This document shows, piece by piece, positions 12,859-25,311 of a stretch of 64,000 nucleotides of DNA. The notes under the pieces are model-generated. The model was not told where the DNA came from. It did not search any database and was given only the letters and a program-made list of their open reading frames with translations. Positions within the stretch are counted from its first letter, which is position 1. Each line of letters opens with the position of its first letter. The position numbers and the translations under genes were made by a program. Source of the stretch: Amphirosellinia nigrospora (taxonomy: Eukaryota > Ascomycota > Sordariomycetes > Xylariales > Xylariaceae); contig SCHM01000001.1 of assembly GCA_004123355.1 (NCBI GenBank), positions 9,558,193 to 9,622,192 on the forward strand. Direction: 5' to 3'.

Positions 12859-15800
12859 CTATCCAGAAATATCCCAGGCCTCGATACCAACCCCAGCAAC
12901 TAAGACCCTCGCTCCATATTTTTTATCTGGGTGACTTCCGTCCTCCTCTATATAGTACTCCCCACGGCCTCTAAGTCCCCTGCGTCCGCAACACCACTAT
13001 ATCTATCATCAAGCAGTTGAATCCGTAAGGAGGCAGATTGCCAGTTAACTAGTCGCCACGTCTTGACGCGCTGATCGTTGCTAGTGGTGACGACCACCGC
13101 ATCCCGGTCTCCATTCTCGAACCGCACTATTCCCAGGCCAGTCACTGCGGCGGCGTGCGCTGAGCGCACGATCGATTTGTTGCGGATCTCATACTGACTT
13201 CCTTTTGCCGCGGGACGACAGAGATGTACTACTCCAATTGCATCATCGTCACCCCTGTGACAACTAGATACGACGTCCCGTCATCTGTGGCGATGCTGCG
13301 CATGTCGAGTGATTTTACGGTGCTTTGGTGGAGTTTCGTGACGAGTATATCTTTCGAATCCTCACTTTCATCCTTAGGGAAGGATGTCTGTAAATATGGC
13401 AAGGTGGCCATCCGTGGCGGCCGTCAGGACCTGCGGTAATATCCGTCCGTGAAATTTAGGTGTCTAAGTTGCGTAGGACATGCGCCGGTATACATCCGTC
13501 TGCCCAACAGCTGGAATCCTGTTTGCACGGAGTAAATATAACTCTGTGCCGTAGAATTTGAGAGTGTCATAGTGATACAGAACCTCGGCTCCGTCCGCGG
13601 CTTCCCTGGTTTGATGTCGGTGCCTCTAGCTTCATCATCGGTGCTAACATCATGGCCCAAGCACTGCACGTCGAAGTCCGTAATCCGTAAATCGCCTACT
13701 TCGGTACGATCGGGGAATACGGCTTCGCAGACGACACCAAGCGGACAGATATTGCTCTCCAGCGCCGTGACGCGCCAGACGAAGAATTCCTCGTTACCAC
13801 CGCTGCTGAAGAGATATTGATCGTTGGCCCACTTCAGTTTCTGGATGCCCGTATTATGCTTCTCCAAGGCAAGCACGCAGCCCAACTTCGGCTGTCCCAG
13901 ACATCGGTTCCTCCCACGGAGCTCCCATAGGCGAATCATGGTGTCTTCGGCACCCGTAGCGACATACTTCCCGATACCGAGACGGCCTTGATCTCGCGGC
14001 CGTGCCCGCCAACCTTCAGCGGGAGATGCGGCGCGCGCGTCTGCGAGAAGATCTTCATCTGCGACGCCTTGGTGCAGGCGAACCTGAAACCTTCGGGGTT
14101 TCCCCGATCTGCACCTGGTCGAACACGCGATGGCGCCGCCGCAGTCGATGTCGCGACTTCGCGCTGCTGCGTCGCGTTCCAGACGACAAAGTACTTACCG
14201 CGGAATCCGCTGAGCATGAGGTCGCGTTGCCCGCCTGGCTCGTCGAATAGCCATGCCCCTTCGATCAGGGGTCCGAATGGCGGCTTCGTCTCGTGCAGTA
14301 GGCGGAGTTGGAAGGTACATGTCGTGTTGAGGATCTCGTAGACTCTGTACTTCCCGTCGCGGGCGGTCGTGAGGAAATGGAGTGGCGAGTACTCTGACTG
14401 CCGCGGCAAGGGAAGAATAGAGGTGATCTTGTCGCCGATTTTAACTTCCATGGTTAGAATAGGAGAATGACTCCCATTGGTGGCCAGGTCAAAAACAGTC
14501 ATGCTTCCATTCCTAGATCCGAGGATGAGGTAGTCATGACACCACGCGGCGCTCGTTACAATGAATTTATCGGGTACAGTGATTTCTGTTCGTTCTACCA
14601 AAGTGTAATTTTGGTCAAGACGGAGAAGTTCCGCCTCCATACTCCCGAACACTGTAACAAAGAGTTCGACATATCTATCGAGTCCTCCGACAGAGTCGTG
14701 ACCCGTATGAGGGGCCGATGCCGAGGTATCAGAAAGACAGATAATCTCCGTAATCTTTCGTTCTGCTTTGTGGAATGACTGAAGTGAATCATTACGAGCT
14801 TCATTATAATAAAATAGCTCGCCGTTGGGGCTCCAATGAAAGCTGTCTCGGCTCTTCTTGAACTTCTAAGGATGGTGTATGATTGGATAGTCTTTCGAAT
14901 GTCATCAGGGATCGTGAGTTCTTTCCACTCTCTTCTGCTGCTGTCAAAGCTTCCGAGAAATACGCGACCTGACCTTGTCGTGATGAGTAGTTTGTCATCT
15001 GTGATAAACGTAAAGCTTTGAAACAGCTCTTTTCCATTTCCATGTTTATAGGTTGAGAGAGAAGGGGTGTTTCCGTGGTTTTGTTGTTGGCAGCTTTCAA
15101 TAAGAGACATCGGAGATACGTCAAGTTCTTCAGTTGACCGGGGCAATGGCCGGCGTCGATCAGGGCGACCTTGCCATCCCCTCCGCCAGTAGCGATCAAA
15201 AGGCCGTTTTTAGTAGCAACGATAGCGCGCGACCAAATTTGCTTCCCGCTGTGATTAGAAAAGGTCTCATGGTGTGTTAATTTAGAGGGAGGTCGACTGG
15301 AGCTGTTTGATGCCCCCCTTTCAGGCGTTATTGAATCCACCTCTGCCCCTATGTTGAGTTGGAGATGCCACTTCTGCATCGTACTATCTTCCCCAAATGA
15401 ATAAACCTCAACCAAGTCTTCTCTGGAAAGGACACCAGGGCTTTTGATCTCAACTTGCCATATCCTCGATATATGGCCCATAGCCATCGCCACGCACCTC
15501 GAATGGCTGTTGACTAGCCCTATCGAGCCGACTATAGAATCACCATACCCAGTCTGTCTCGCGTCTGAGATTTGCGCCCCGTACTCGTTGTCGCCGTTCG
15601 TAGCTTCATCACTTCGTTCTGTAATATCCCAAATCCGTATCGTTCTATCGTCGCTACAGCTCGCGAGCAATCTTATCGTTTCCCCAGAAGCCGTGACAAT
15701 TTCGGGTGAGATGTGAACGCCGAAAATCGAACCTTCGTGACCCGAGAACACGAACAGCACCTCGCAGCCTGCCGTTTGTCTCCTTTCCTGTGCAAGACCT

Positions 15801-16684
15801 ACCCCAGCACCGTGATCGCAGCGATCCGTGCTAGCATTAGAATTGAGATGGCACTTCCAAACCACGATCTCACCAAACACAGTTCCGGCAGCCACGAGCA
15901 CGCAGTCCTTGTCGACCCAGAAGAAGTTTCCCGAGTATAAAATCGGCCGCGAAGGGGACTGTACTCGTCCTAAAACAAGCGTCTTCTGGTCTGTGCTCAC
16001 ATGCCCCTGGATGACCTCATTATGCGCCGTGAGTAAGACGACGCAACCATCCTCAAAGGGCGAAATACGGCCGTCGAATATCCAATCGGGAGCTATCGCT
16101 TCTGGTACAGAGAGCACCTTATCCACCAAGTTAGTTGTCTCGAGAATACCGCCATCGACATTTCCAGAGCGCGTGAAAACCAGATCCTCTACGACGCAAG
16201 TAGGTAGTACTTTGACAGCATGGCCACCCAGACCAGGATCTGGGAGGGGCTCCTGGAAGCACTGGAGCCGTCGTGGTCCTCCCCAGCAGGTGGAGGCACG
16301 GAAATCCCGTGGATAGGCTGTGCCTGGAAGATGGGTAATGTACCGTAGAGCTGCGAGGTAGCGACGTCGTAGACCTTTATATCTGTGTCTTCGGCCGCGA
16401 GTAGGTATTGCTTCTCACCCAGCGTCAAGAACGCGAGTGCCGTGATCGGACTTAGCACATACTCGCGGCGGAGTCGGCCAGGAGGTGCCGCCTACAATGT
16501 GTAAAAGTTAATGAGTGTGACATATGAATGAACAGCTATACTCTCTCATGCGCGATAGCTTTTACGCTGCGTCTTATTATCCTTGATTTTCCAGGTATTT
16601 GGTGGGACTCATGGTGTGGGGCCTTGGAACAGAGGTTGATTTTTTTTCTAAACGGAGGAAAAGCGGACTTACCTCATGAGACAT
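12859..16684 (-). CDS. RTT10: WDR6/Rtt10-like WD40 repeat protein
   Basis: A large WD40 protein (about 1200 residues) matching the WDR6/Rtt10 family, which partners the Trm7/FTSJ1 methyltransferase in 2'-O-methylation of the tRNA anticodon loop. Family blocks seen in order: YVLSPITALAFL at the N-terminus, PEAIAPDWIFDGRISPFEDG, the repeat LLASCSDDRTIRIWDITE, WSRAIVATKNGLLIATGGGD, SAAWCHDYLILGSRNGS, MIRLWELRG and SNDQRVKTWRL near the end. The stop at 12859-12861 follows VAGVGIEAWDISG. I infer a 12-nt first exon (16673-16684, coding MSHE) with an intron at 16492-16672, because the long frame opens at a splice acceptor and a GTAAGT donor gives the right phase. Frame slips occur near 16210, 15150, 14600, 13980, 13430 and 13210. 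The tiny first exon is the least certain part. Confidence 0.8.
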
Positions 16685-17110
16685 TACTTCAGTATCTTCA
16701 TAACGGTAGCTTCAAGGGGTATTGCGTGGAGGAATGGCTTGTCTATGAAAAAGTTGTTGATAGGGCTATGGTTTCTACAAATGGGCCTTTCTTATGTATC
16801 GAAAACGCAAACACGTGATTAGCGCTATTGAAGCTTTCGCTACGACTAACGAGGTTCACTCAATGCCTACAATACAAAATTGAATCTGATGTAAGAAGTG
16901 ATCATGTATTTCATTACGGTATCGAATTTATCGAATTTCCCTGGGTATTCCCTTGGGCACATATTGACTCTCTTGCAACCCCCAGGCACACTCTGGTCAT
17001 CCAACCCATCATAACCCAACCAAGCGCCGGCAAATGCAAACTCATGAAATAGAACCTTTAATCTAATCTCATACGACAAGCGTTCGTTATTAGGTTTGTC
17101 AACATCCCAC
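16685..17110. other. Intergenic, tandem minus-strand genes
   Basis: Expected to contain the WD40-gene promoter and the end of the Sur7-like gene transcript. No gene or repeat seen. Confidence 0.35.
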
Positions 17111-18229
17111 TCAGACTCGGGCATGAGAATACGGCTCGTAAGCCAGATCGGATCGAGCGCCACCACGTTGAGGGGCGCCGTAGTTGTAACCACCGTACGC
17201 AGAGTTGTGGTTGTCGCCAATAGGAGCGTAAGAGCCAGTTGGGGCGTGCTTTTCGGCGTCCAAGTGACGCGAGCGCTTGCCGTAAGGGCGGTTCTCCGGC
17301 TTGCAGCAGCAAACGGAGAACAGCCAGAAAAGACCGGCGCCGATAGCGAAGGCGACACTGATCCAGACAACGGCTAAGAAGCTGGTATTGAGACTGGCCT
17401 TGACTCCGTAGTGCTTGGAGACAGCCAAAACCACACCAATAACGGTGGAGCCCGTGACGGTCAATAGGACAGCAGTCGCAATAATAGCAGCGGTGGCGAA
17501 ACCAGAAATGATCCAGGTAATACATGAAACAGCACGTGAGCATGCTGTGAAAAGGCCGACCAGAAGTTCTAGACCTAGTGCGACGATGGCGATAATGAAC
17601 ACGACCTCGGTCCACTTGGTAATGGTCTTGTACGCGTTTAGGCCATCGTTAAGCTCCTTGGAAGAGTGACATTGAGCCCAGCCACTCGGTAAGTCGTTGT
17701 ACCCAGCTCAAATCAAGCTCCTTAGAAGCCCAATCAAATTCCGCCTTGGTGCAGTTTCTCTTGCCCTCCTGTGGGGTGGTGCAATAGCCCAAAGAGTGAA
17801 GTCGTACTTGTTGGCCAGGCCAAGATCGGAGGCCTTAATGACGGTCCCGCTAAGTGCATCGGCCACGTTGTTGATCACATCGGTGGCGCTCTCATCTCTG
17901 GCGGTCAAAAGGGCGGTATCATGCCACTCGAGAGGCGAGCGGTCGACGATTTCCTTAATTTTGTTGGTGATATCGTCACCAGCATCATCCACTTTGTCGG
18001 TAATCTGGTCGGTAAGATCCTCCACTTTAGTACCTGAGACGAGCGAGCTGGCGTTGTTTACTATGTCTTGTAATTGCGAGGCATCGATGGATAAATTTGT
18101 AACGTCGATGCGGAAGAGATATAGATCGTTGCTGCTCACGCCGGTCAAGCCAACGATAAGTGCAGCGATAATACTCGCGACTGTGAGAATAAATGGCAGA
18201 GCCACGCAGAAATACCGCCCTACACCCAT
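17111..18229 (-). CDS. Sur7/PalI-family four-helix cortical membrane protein
   Basis: A plasma-membrane protein of the Sur7/PalI group, which includes eisosome and pH-sensing proteins. The start at 18229 follows an upstream in-frame stop and begins MGVGRYFCVALPFILTV, the first helix. A long extracellular loop has LYLFRIDVTNLSID, an amphipathic stretch with repeated D/K residues, and the family-typical YDFTLWGYCTTP segment with RNCTKAEFDW. Three further helices (VVFIIAIVALGLELLVG, IISGFATAAIIATAVLL and VVWISVAFAIGAGLFWLF) are followed by a Cys cluster (CCCKPE) that may be palmitoylated and a Gly/Tyr-rich cytosolic tail. Frame slips lie near 17770 and 17650-17600. Fungi have several members, so the specific orthologue cannot be named. 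Confidence 0.78.
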
Positions 18230-19524
18230 ATTCTTGCGCTTCTTGATGACGACCGAAGCTGTTGACTAGTTTTTCTACTGTTTCCTCAGATGTTCAAGTC
18301 GGTGTCCTAGGGTGATTGGTACTAGGAGTTAGGAATGATGTAATAGCTTTGTACAGAAATGGATCTGTTGTGGCAAAAACGAGAGTTGAGTCGAATGTGT
18401 TGTGTCGCGGTCGCAAATAGGCGTTATTGATAGAAAAACGACTACTTCAGGATTAAATGATTCAGAGTCGACAATGACGAACGCGAGAAAATGATGAGAG
18501 AATTCTGAATACAGGATTTCGGAGGAAGGGATTCTTTTGTATTTCGTAGCTATGTAGGATGGGCGCAGATCCTAACGTGTTTAGCGTGGCGCAGTATCGT
18601 GTCCGAGGTTGTAGTGCTGTGAAACACAGATGTATCTATGCTAGGTGCGATACCTAGCTTCGGGCTTTTAGTGGGTGCTTTTATTAGTATTTCAATGATT
18701 TGAGGTACTTTCCGCAGGATTTATAGGTGTTTGCTCTGGAGACCCCTGACAAAGAGGGCCCACAATCGTGGCCACGTTGGTGGGCGATGCGGCCGATGAA
18801 CCAGGAAACTTGCAGGGCTTGGTGCACGCCAGGTCCAGGCTACTGCTCAGGTCCTTTCAGCCTGGCTGACAATGGCTTTGTTAGCACAAACTCAGCCCCC
18901 CGAATACTAACCAGCGAAAGTCCCCTGTTTCTGCCAAAATGCGCAGAACTGCTTTCATTTCGTCAATGCGGGGTGACCCTTGAATTACTCAAAAGAGTTA
19001 TCGAATGTTCTTTGTACTTTGCCGTATACTCTGCCGTCTCAAATTAATTGCGGCATCAGCCCTTCCAAGTGCTTACCAAATGCCCTGCAGTAGGATCAAT
19101 CGCAATTACAGTACCTAGCAGACCGACAAAATATTCATAGACCTGAAGATCATAAGGTGATGCTATTAGGATATGTCCGCAGCAGAATTCCACGACACCA
19201 AAATAAAACCGCGAGTCAGCAACTAGAGACTAGCCAACGCTCATGGTGTAGCGAATTGCCAGATCAACAAAAGAAATTTATGGGACTGGCCGCGTCGTCT
19301 TTTCCGCCAAGAATAACTAGGTCATTGGCCGCAATCCGAAGACGTCAGTCGGTTGCATACACCATCGGAGTCGGATACGTAAGTAGTAGTAGATATGTGA
19401 TGTATGTCGTCGTCACAAGGTGCCAGAGCAAGACAGTATATTGTCGCATATTAACACATACGCAATATTACCACGCATACCCAAGGTATCGTTATCAGGT
19501 TCGGCCTGCGGCAGTTGCTTCTAT
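18230..19524. other. Intergenic, upstream of the Sur7-like gene
   Basis: Contains the upstream region of the Sur7-like gene. The frames at 18727-19047 (106 codons) and 19157-19651 (164 codons) have no recognisable domain, and the second runs into the transposable element, so neither is supported. No RNA gene seen. Confidence 0.4.
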
Positions 19525-19572
19525 TGCTATCTCTTTAATTAGCGTTTCGGCACCAGTACATAAAAAATGGAA
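19525..19572 (+). repeat. Left terminal inverted repeat
   Basis: Begins TGCTATCTCTTTAATTAG and ends in a run of six A followed by TGGAA. It is identical over 48 bases to the reverse complement of 25264-25311. Confidence 0.85.
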
Positions 19573-19595
19573 GACTTGTAGCTCCAGGGTGCGAC

Positions 19596-19779
19596 TGGCA
19601 AAGCCCTGGCGGGCACTGCAAGCCAGCCCCACCCTAGCTATAAGTATTTAGCCTACTATAGAAACTAGACTTAGCTTTTTATTTAATAACTAACTTAGTA
19701 TATTAAGACCTGATTTATATAGCTTAAACTATAATAGTAAAAGCTTTATAGGTTATTTAATATAGTTAATAAGTACGTA
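19596..19779 (+). repeat. Left LTR
   Basis: A 184-bp direct repeat aligned with 24967-25150. Its outer part is nearly normal in composition and its inner part is strongly AT-shifted. Confidence 0.75.
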
Positions 19780-22700
19780 TAAATAGCTATTTACATAGCT
19801 TTATAGCTTTTTATTTAAACTAGTTGCGCGATTATAAATAACTTTATAGCTAATTAACTTATAAAAATTTAACTTGCGATTATACTAATTAAATTTTTCG
19901 AAACTATTTTAAAAAGTATACTTTTAATATTTATTTTATATATAATAGCAGATTTTACAGAGCTTATTTCGAAATAAAAAATAGCTTTATAACGGATATA
20001 AATAGTTAGCGTTAAATAACCTAATAAACGTTTATTAGCTATAAATATAATAAGCTATAATATTTATATTAACGCGTTAAATTAATATAGTTAAACAAAT
20101 CGACTAATTAAAAACGAAAATAATTTAATTTAAAGCTATATTAATAAAAATAAAAAAAAGTTTCCGAAAACTAAGTTTATAAAACTAAAAATATAATACT
20201 ATAATTATACTAATAAATAAAAATAAAACTAAATAATAACTTAGCGCTATTAGTTTTAATAAATATATTAGCAAGTATTATAATAAACTTTTTATATATT
20301 TATAAATATTAAAAAAATAAATAAAGTATATATATAATAATTAATAGCATAACTAATTAAAAACGATTAAAAAATTTTTATTAAATTTATAAAAAATAAA
20401 AGCTTAAATTTTATTTAAACCTAATAAAAATAGCAAATTTAAGCTATTTTTTTTAACATATTTTTAACAAATAATATTATTAAACTAAGCAAATATAAAA
20501 ATAAAAATAAAATAATTATATTATTTAATTTATATTTAATTCGAGCTAATTATATTATATTAAATAAAATACGCTAAATTAAGTATAACTAATATAAGCT
20601 TTAATACTTTTAAACTATAGATTAAAAAAGTTATGCTTAAATTAATAAGTAATTTTTAATAAGTAGCGTATTTATTAAAAATAACAATATAGCAGCTATT
20701 TAAATTAACTTTTTAAAAATAATAATTTAAGTATAAATATTTATAACGTATTATATAGTTTTTAATAATATTTATAGACTATTATTAGCTTAAAACGAAA
20801 TATATATAAGCTATTTTTAAAAACTACAAAAAGCTTTTTATTAACTATTAAAAAATATTCGAAATATTTAATAAATATATAACGTTATAATTAATAAGCT
20901 TATTATATATGCTTTAAATATTTAGTTTAATATAAAGCGTTTTAGCAAAAAATAAAATATAAGCTAAATTATAAAAAAAACAATATAAATATTAAAAATA
21001 ATTATTATAATTTTTATAAAACCGAAAATTTATAATATTTTTAAAATTACTATATAATTTTAAAGTATATAATATTTTATTATAATTATAATATTACTAG
21101 AAATATAATAAGCAAACTTACTATAAGCTAGATTAGCTAGTTAATAATATAAAAATAACCCCGAAAATACTAATGTTTACTATTTTAAACTTATATAATA
21201 GCCGGAAATTAGCCGTATTACTAAAGTTAATAATAATAATAATAAACTTAAATAATAAATACGATAAAAATAGCAAATAATATATATTTTAATTATAATA
21301 AACTAACTATTAGCTAAAACTGCTATAAAAAAATATAATAATTTAAAATAATAAAACTATAAAGCTAGTCCGGCTAATTTATTACAATTAAAGCATACTA
21401 TATTATAATAATTAACTAATAAGTTTAAAAAATTTAAAACTAAATATAAGTTTTTTAAAAATAAACTATAAAAATAAATATATTTTATAAAAATAATAAT
21501 AAAAACCCCGAAAAACTCGAACAAAATGCTATAAAACGCTTAAAAAACAACTTAACTAAAAACTAGAAAATTTGTTTAATAAAGCTTAAAATAGCTTTAT
21601 TTTATAATTAAATTAAATAAAAAAATAAAATAACTTTAAAAAAAATAAATTAAAATATAGTTATAATAACTATTATAATTTATTTTAAGCCAACTAAAAA
21701 ATAATATATTTATAATATTTTAAATTATAGTTATATAAACTATTATATTTTATAATTATTAGCTTTAAAGCTTTAGCTATAAATTATAAAAATAAAATAT
21801 TATATATAATATTAAAGAAATTAAACTAATAGTTATAAAAAACTATAAAATTATAATTAATTTATAACGATAAAAAATATTATAAAACTTTAAACCGTAA
21901 TTAAAAACGTTATATTAAACTATATTTTTTAATAATAACTTTAAAAAAACGTATATTTTATAAATAAAGCAACGTTTTCGCTATATAAAAAATACTAAAA
22001 TAATTAAACTAAAATTTAACAAGCATTTTTAATCGAACTTTTAAAACAATTATTAGCTAGTATAGCTATAAAAATAACTTATAACATAAAAAAATAAAAA
22101 AAATAAAAATAACTTAATATAAAAATATAAAAAACTTTTAAATAATAAACAAATAAACAAAACTAATAAAATAATTCTTCGGTTTATTTAATCTAGCTAA
22201 ACAACGTATTAATATTATATATATAAAATATATATTAATATAAATAGCTTATTAATAAAGCTATTATTTTATAAATATAGCTATATAAAAAAAGCTATAA
22301 AAAATTCGTTAAAATATATTTAAATATTTATATTAAAAAAATATAAAACTATAAACGCGCTAATATTATTAACCCAAAAAACAACCTAGCAAAACTATTA
22401 AGTTTAATTTAATAATTAAAAAATATTATATAGTAATTTTACTATAATTATAAAAACTAAATAAAATTATAAAAAAAAGCTTATTATTATTAAACACTAC
22501 GATAAATATAAAAAGCTAAGTTATAAATAATATATTTTTATAGATTTTAAAAAAATATATTAATATATAAAAATATATAGCTTTTATTAAAAAAATAATA
22601 TTTATAATATTTTCGGGATATATAAATAGCTAATTATACTTTTTAAACTTTATAACATACTAGCTATTTTTAAGCTTTAATAAAAAAAATCGTAAAGCTT

Positions 22701-24966
22701 TTTAAAAAATAGCTAGTAAGCTTATTTAACAATATTTATATTTAAAAAAAATAAAAAAAAACTATATTAATAGTATATATATTATTCGAATAACTAACGT
22801 AATATAATATAATAATTAACTTTACGAAAATTTAATATTTATTAATTAAAATATATTTTTAAAATTTTATATATTTTAAAAAAAAATTAAAATAAACTTA
22901 ACAAAAATAGCTATAATAAAAAAAAACCGATATTAAAAATAATATTAAAATATACGATTTATAAATATAAAGTATTTTAAAATTTAATTAATAAATATTC
23001 GTAATATAGTATTATTTATAGCATTAATAAAAAAACCGAAAAAACTAGTTATAAATATAAAAGCTTAAAAAGCTAGCAAACGATTAAAAATATAATAATT
23101 ATAATATTAATAATTAAAATATTTAATTAAAAATTACTTTTTATAATAAATATAAATTTTAGCTAACTATATATTAAAATATATTTAATATAGCTATATT
23201 TTTATAAAAAAAAATAATATTTATTTAATAATATATTTTTTTAAAAAGTAAATAACTATTAAACGTATTATTTAATATAAAAACAAAAGCTTTTAATATT
23301 ATATTAATATTATAATATTAAAAGCATTAAATAAAAAAAAAAATAATTATATATACCGATTATAAATTATTATTTATAATAAAAAAAATTAAAACAACTA
23401 ATATAAATAGTTTAATTTTTAAATATATCGAATATTATAATATACAAATTATATATTATATAAGCAAATTAAACGTATTAGCTAATTAGCTATTAAATTT
23501 TTAAAACATTTTTTTAATAAAAAATAATTTAAAACGTAAATATTATAAATATAAAAAAATAATTAGTTAAACTATTATAATAGCTAAACTATATAAACTT
23601 ATAACTATATTTAAGTTTTTAAAATTTAATAGCAAATTATTATTAAATTTAAAAGCTTAATAAATATTTAAATATTTTATTATATATAAAAAAAACTATA
23701 TAAAATAGCTTAATATTAACAAATTTTAAAAACCTTTTATATTTTATAAAAACAGTATATTAAGCAGTAATACTTTTAAAGATTTTAAAATATTAAAATT
23801 ATTATAAAAAGTTAAAAATATATATATTAATTTAAAGCACGTTATAGTTAATACTTTAATATATAAATTAATAAATAATATTAATACCAAATTATATTAA
23901 TAATATAATAAACTATAATAAAATATAAACAATATTAGTTAATAAAGCTACTATTAATAATATTATTAAACTTATAACTTATAATATTATTATTATTATT
24001 AACGCGTTAAATAATAAATTATATATTTATATATAATAAAAATATTAATATATATAAATATATTATAATATAAATAAAAATAGCTATAATATTCGAATAT
24101 ATTATTTTTAAATATAATATTATTAATTATTAAAATCGGGAAACTTTTAAATACTCGAAAAAATAAATTAATAATAAAAACGCGTTCGTAAATAATAAAA
24201 CAATTTAATAGTATTAAAGCAAAAAATTATAATTAAGTTTATTATATTAAAAAACTAAAAATAATAAAAATAAAAAACAAACAAAAACTTTAAGCAATTA
24301 TATTATAAAAAGTTTAATATATAAATATTTTAACGTAGCTATTTTATTATAAATAGCTATAAATATTTATAATTAATATAAAACTAAATAACTATAGTAA
24401 TTATTTTTTTTTATTTAGTATTTAATTTTTTTAATAATAATTATTTATTAAAGTTTTTAAATATATAAAAACTAACTAAAAAAAAAAAGTTAAATTTTAA
24501 TAAAGCTTAATAAAAAATTAAAATATTTATAATAAAAATTATTTTAATAGTTTAAAAGCTTTTAAAAATAAATTAAAGCTTATTTATAAAAAAAAAAAAT
24601 TAATTTAAACTTACGTACTTAAAAACTAAATATTATAAATATACTAGCGTAATAATAAAAACTTTTTTATAATAAACTATAAGCTATAAAAGTTATTATT
24701 ATAATAATATTTATAAGTTATAAAGCTTTTAAATTTAACTATTAAGCAAATATAATAAAACTAATTTATTTTTTACGTATAAAATAATAGCTATTTTATA
24801 CGGAGCTTATAATACTAGCTAAATAATACTAAAAAACGAATTAAAAGCGTTAAAAGCAATAATAAAATAATAAATTATAAATAGTTTTATTATAAAATAT
24901 TAGTTAAAATAAATAACTAAAAGCAGTTATTTAAAAAAAAAAATAGTTATAGTTTAAAGTAACAAC

Positions 24967-25150
24967 TAGTAAAGCCCTAGCGGGCATTATAAGCTAGCCC
25001 TACCTATAGCTATAAGTATTTAGCCACTATAAAAACTAGACTTAACTTTTATTTAACTAACAACCTAGTATATTGAGACCTAATCTATATAGCCTAAACC
25101 GTAATAGTAAAGGCCCTGTAGGTTATTTAATATAGGTTGACAAGCATGCA
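24967..25150 (+). repeat. Right LTR
   Basis: A 184-bp partner of the left LTR. The differences between the two are nearly all transitions. The outer end is the least altered, mirroring the left copy. Confidence 0.75.
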
Positions 25151-25263
25151 CAGACTGGGGCTGATCAACAGCATGTAAATAACCATATCATCGAATTAAA
25201 TATATCCGTTTATATGAATAGAAATCCGATTGGATAGATCTGTCTATCTATATAGCCCCGGTT

Positions 25264-25311
25264 TTCCATTTTTTATGTACTGGTGCCGAAACGCTAATTA
25301 AAGAGATAGCA
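25264..25311 (-). repeat. Right terminal inverted repeat
   Basis: Exact reverse complement of 19525-19572 over 48 bases, closing the short TIR element. Confidence 0.85.

Larger units (their letters stand above)
19596..25150 (+). mobile_element. Ty3/gypsy-type LTR retrotransposon, RIP-degraded fossil
   Basis: A 5555-bp element bounded by direct repeats of 184 bp that begin TG and end CA. The interior is extremely AT-rich, consistent with repeat-induced point mutation. It is broken throughout, with damage far too dense to count. A trace of the RNase H region around 23340-23490 on the plus strand keeps the spacing typical of the gypsy family, which sets the likely family and orientation. No complete part survives. 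It lies inside the short TIR element. The five bases on either side (19591-19595 and 25151-25155) agree only partly, so the target duplication is unclear. Age cannot be read from divergence because RIP acts within sexual cycles. Confidence 0.75.
19525..25311. mobile_element. Short TIR element (MITE-like), split by an LTR element
   Basis: Two 48-bp sequences at 19525-19572 and 25264-25311 are perfect inverted repeats of each other. Excluding the LTR element between them, only about 230 bp remain, which fits a small non-autonomous DNA transposon. If the ends are taken at TCTCTTTAATTAGCG, a TA duplication flanks both sides, as in Tc1/mariner relatives; the target would then be a small palindrome around TGCTAGCA. 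No transposase gene is present. Its DNA is not AT-shifted, as expected for a repeat too short to attract RIP. Confidence 0.7.

Noticed and set aside
19157-19651. 164-codon frame left of the transposon
   Set aside because: It runs through the inverted repeat into the LTR, so it is a chance frame.
19780-24966. AT-rich island as a centromere or mitochondrial insert
   Set aside because: Clear direct LTRs at both ends and a gypsy-like trace inside fit a RIP-altered retrotransposon.
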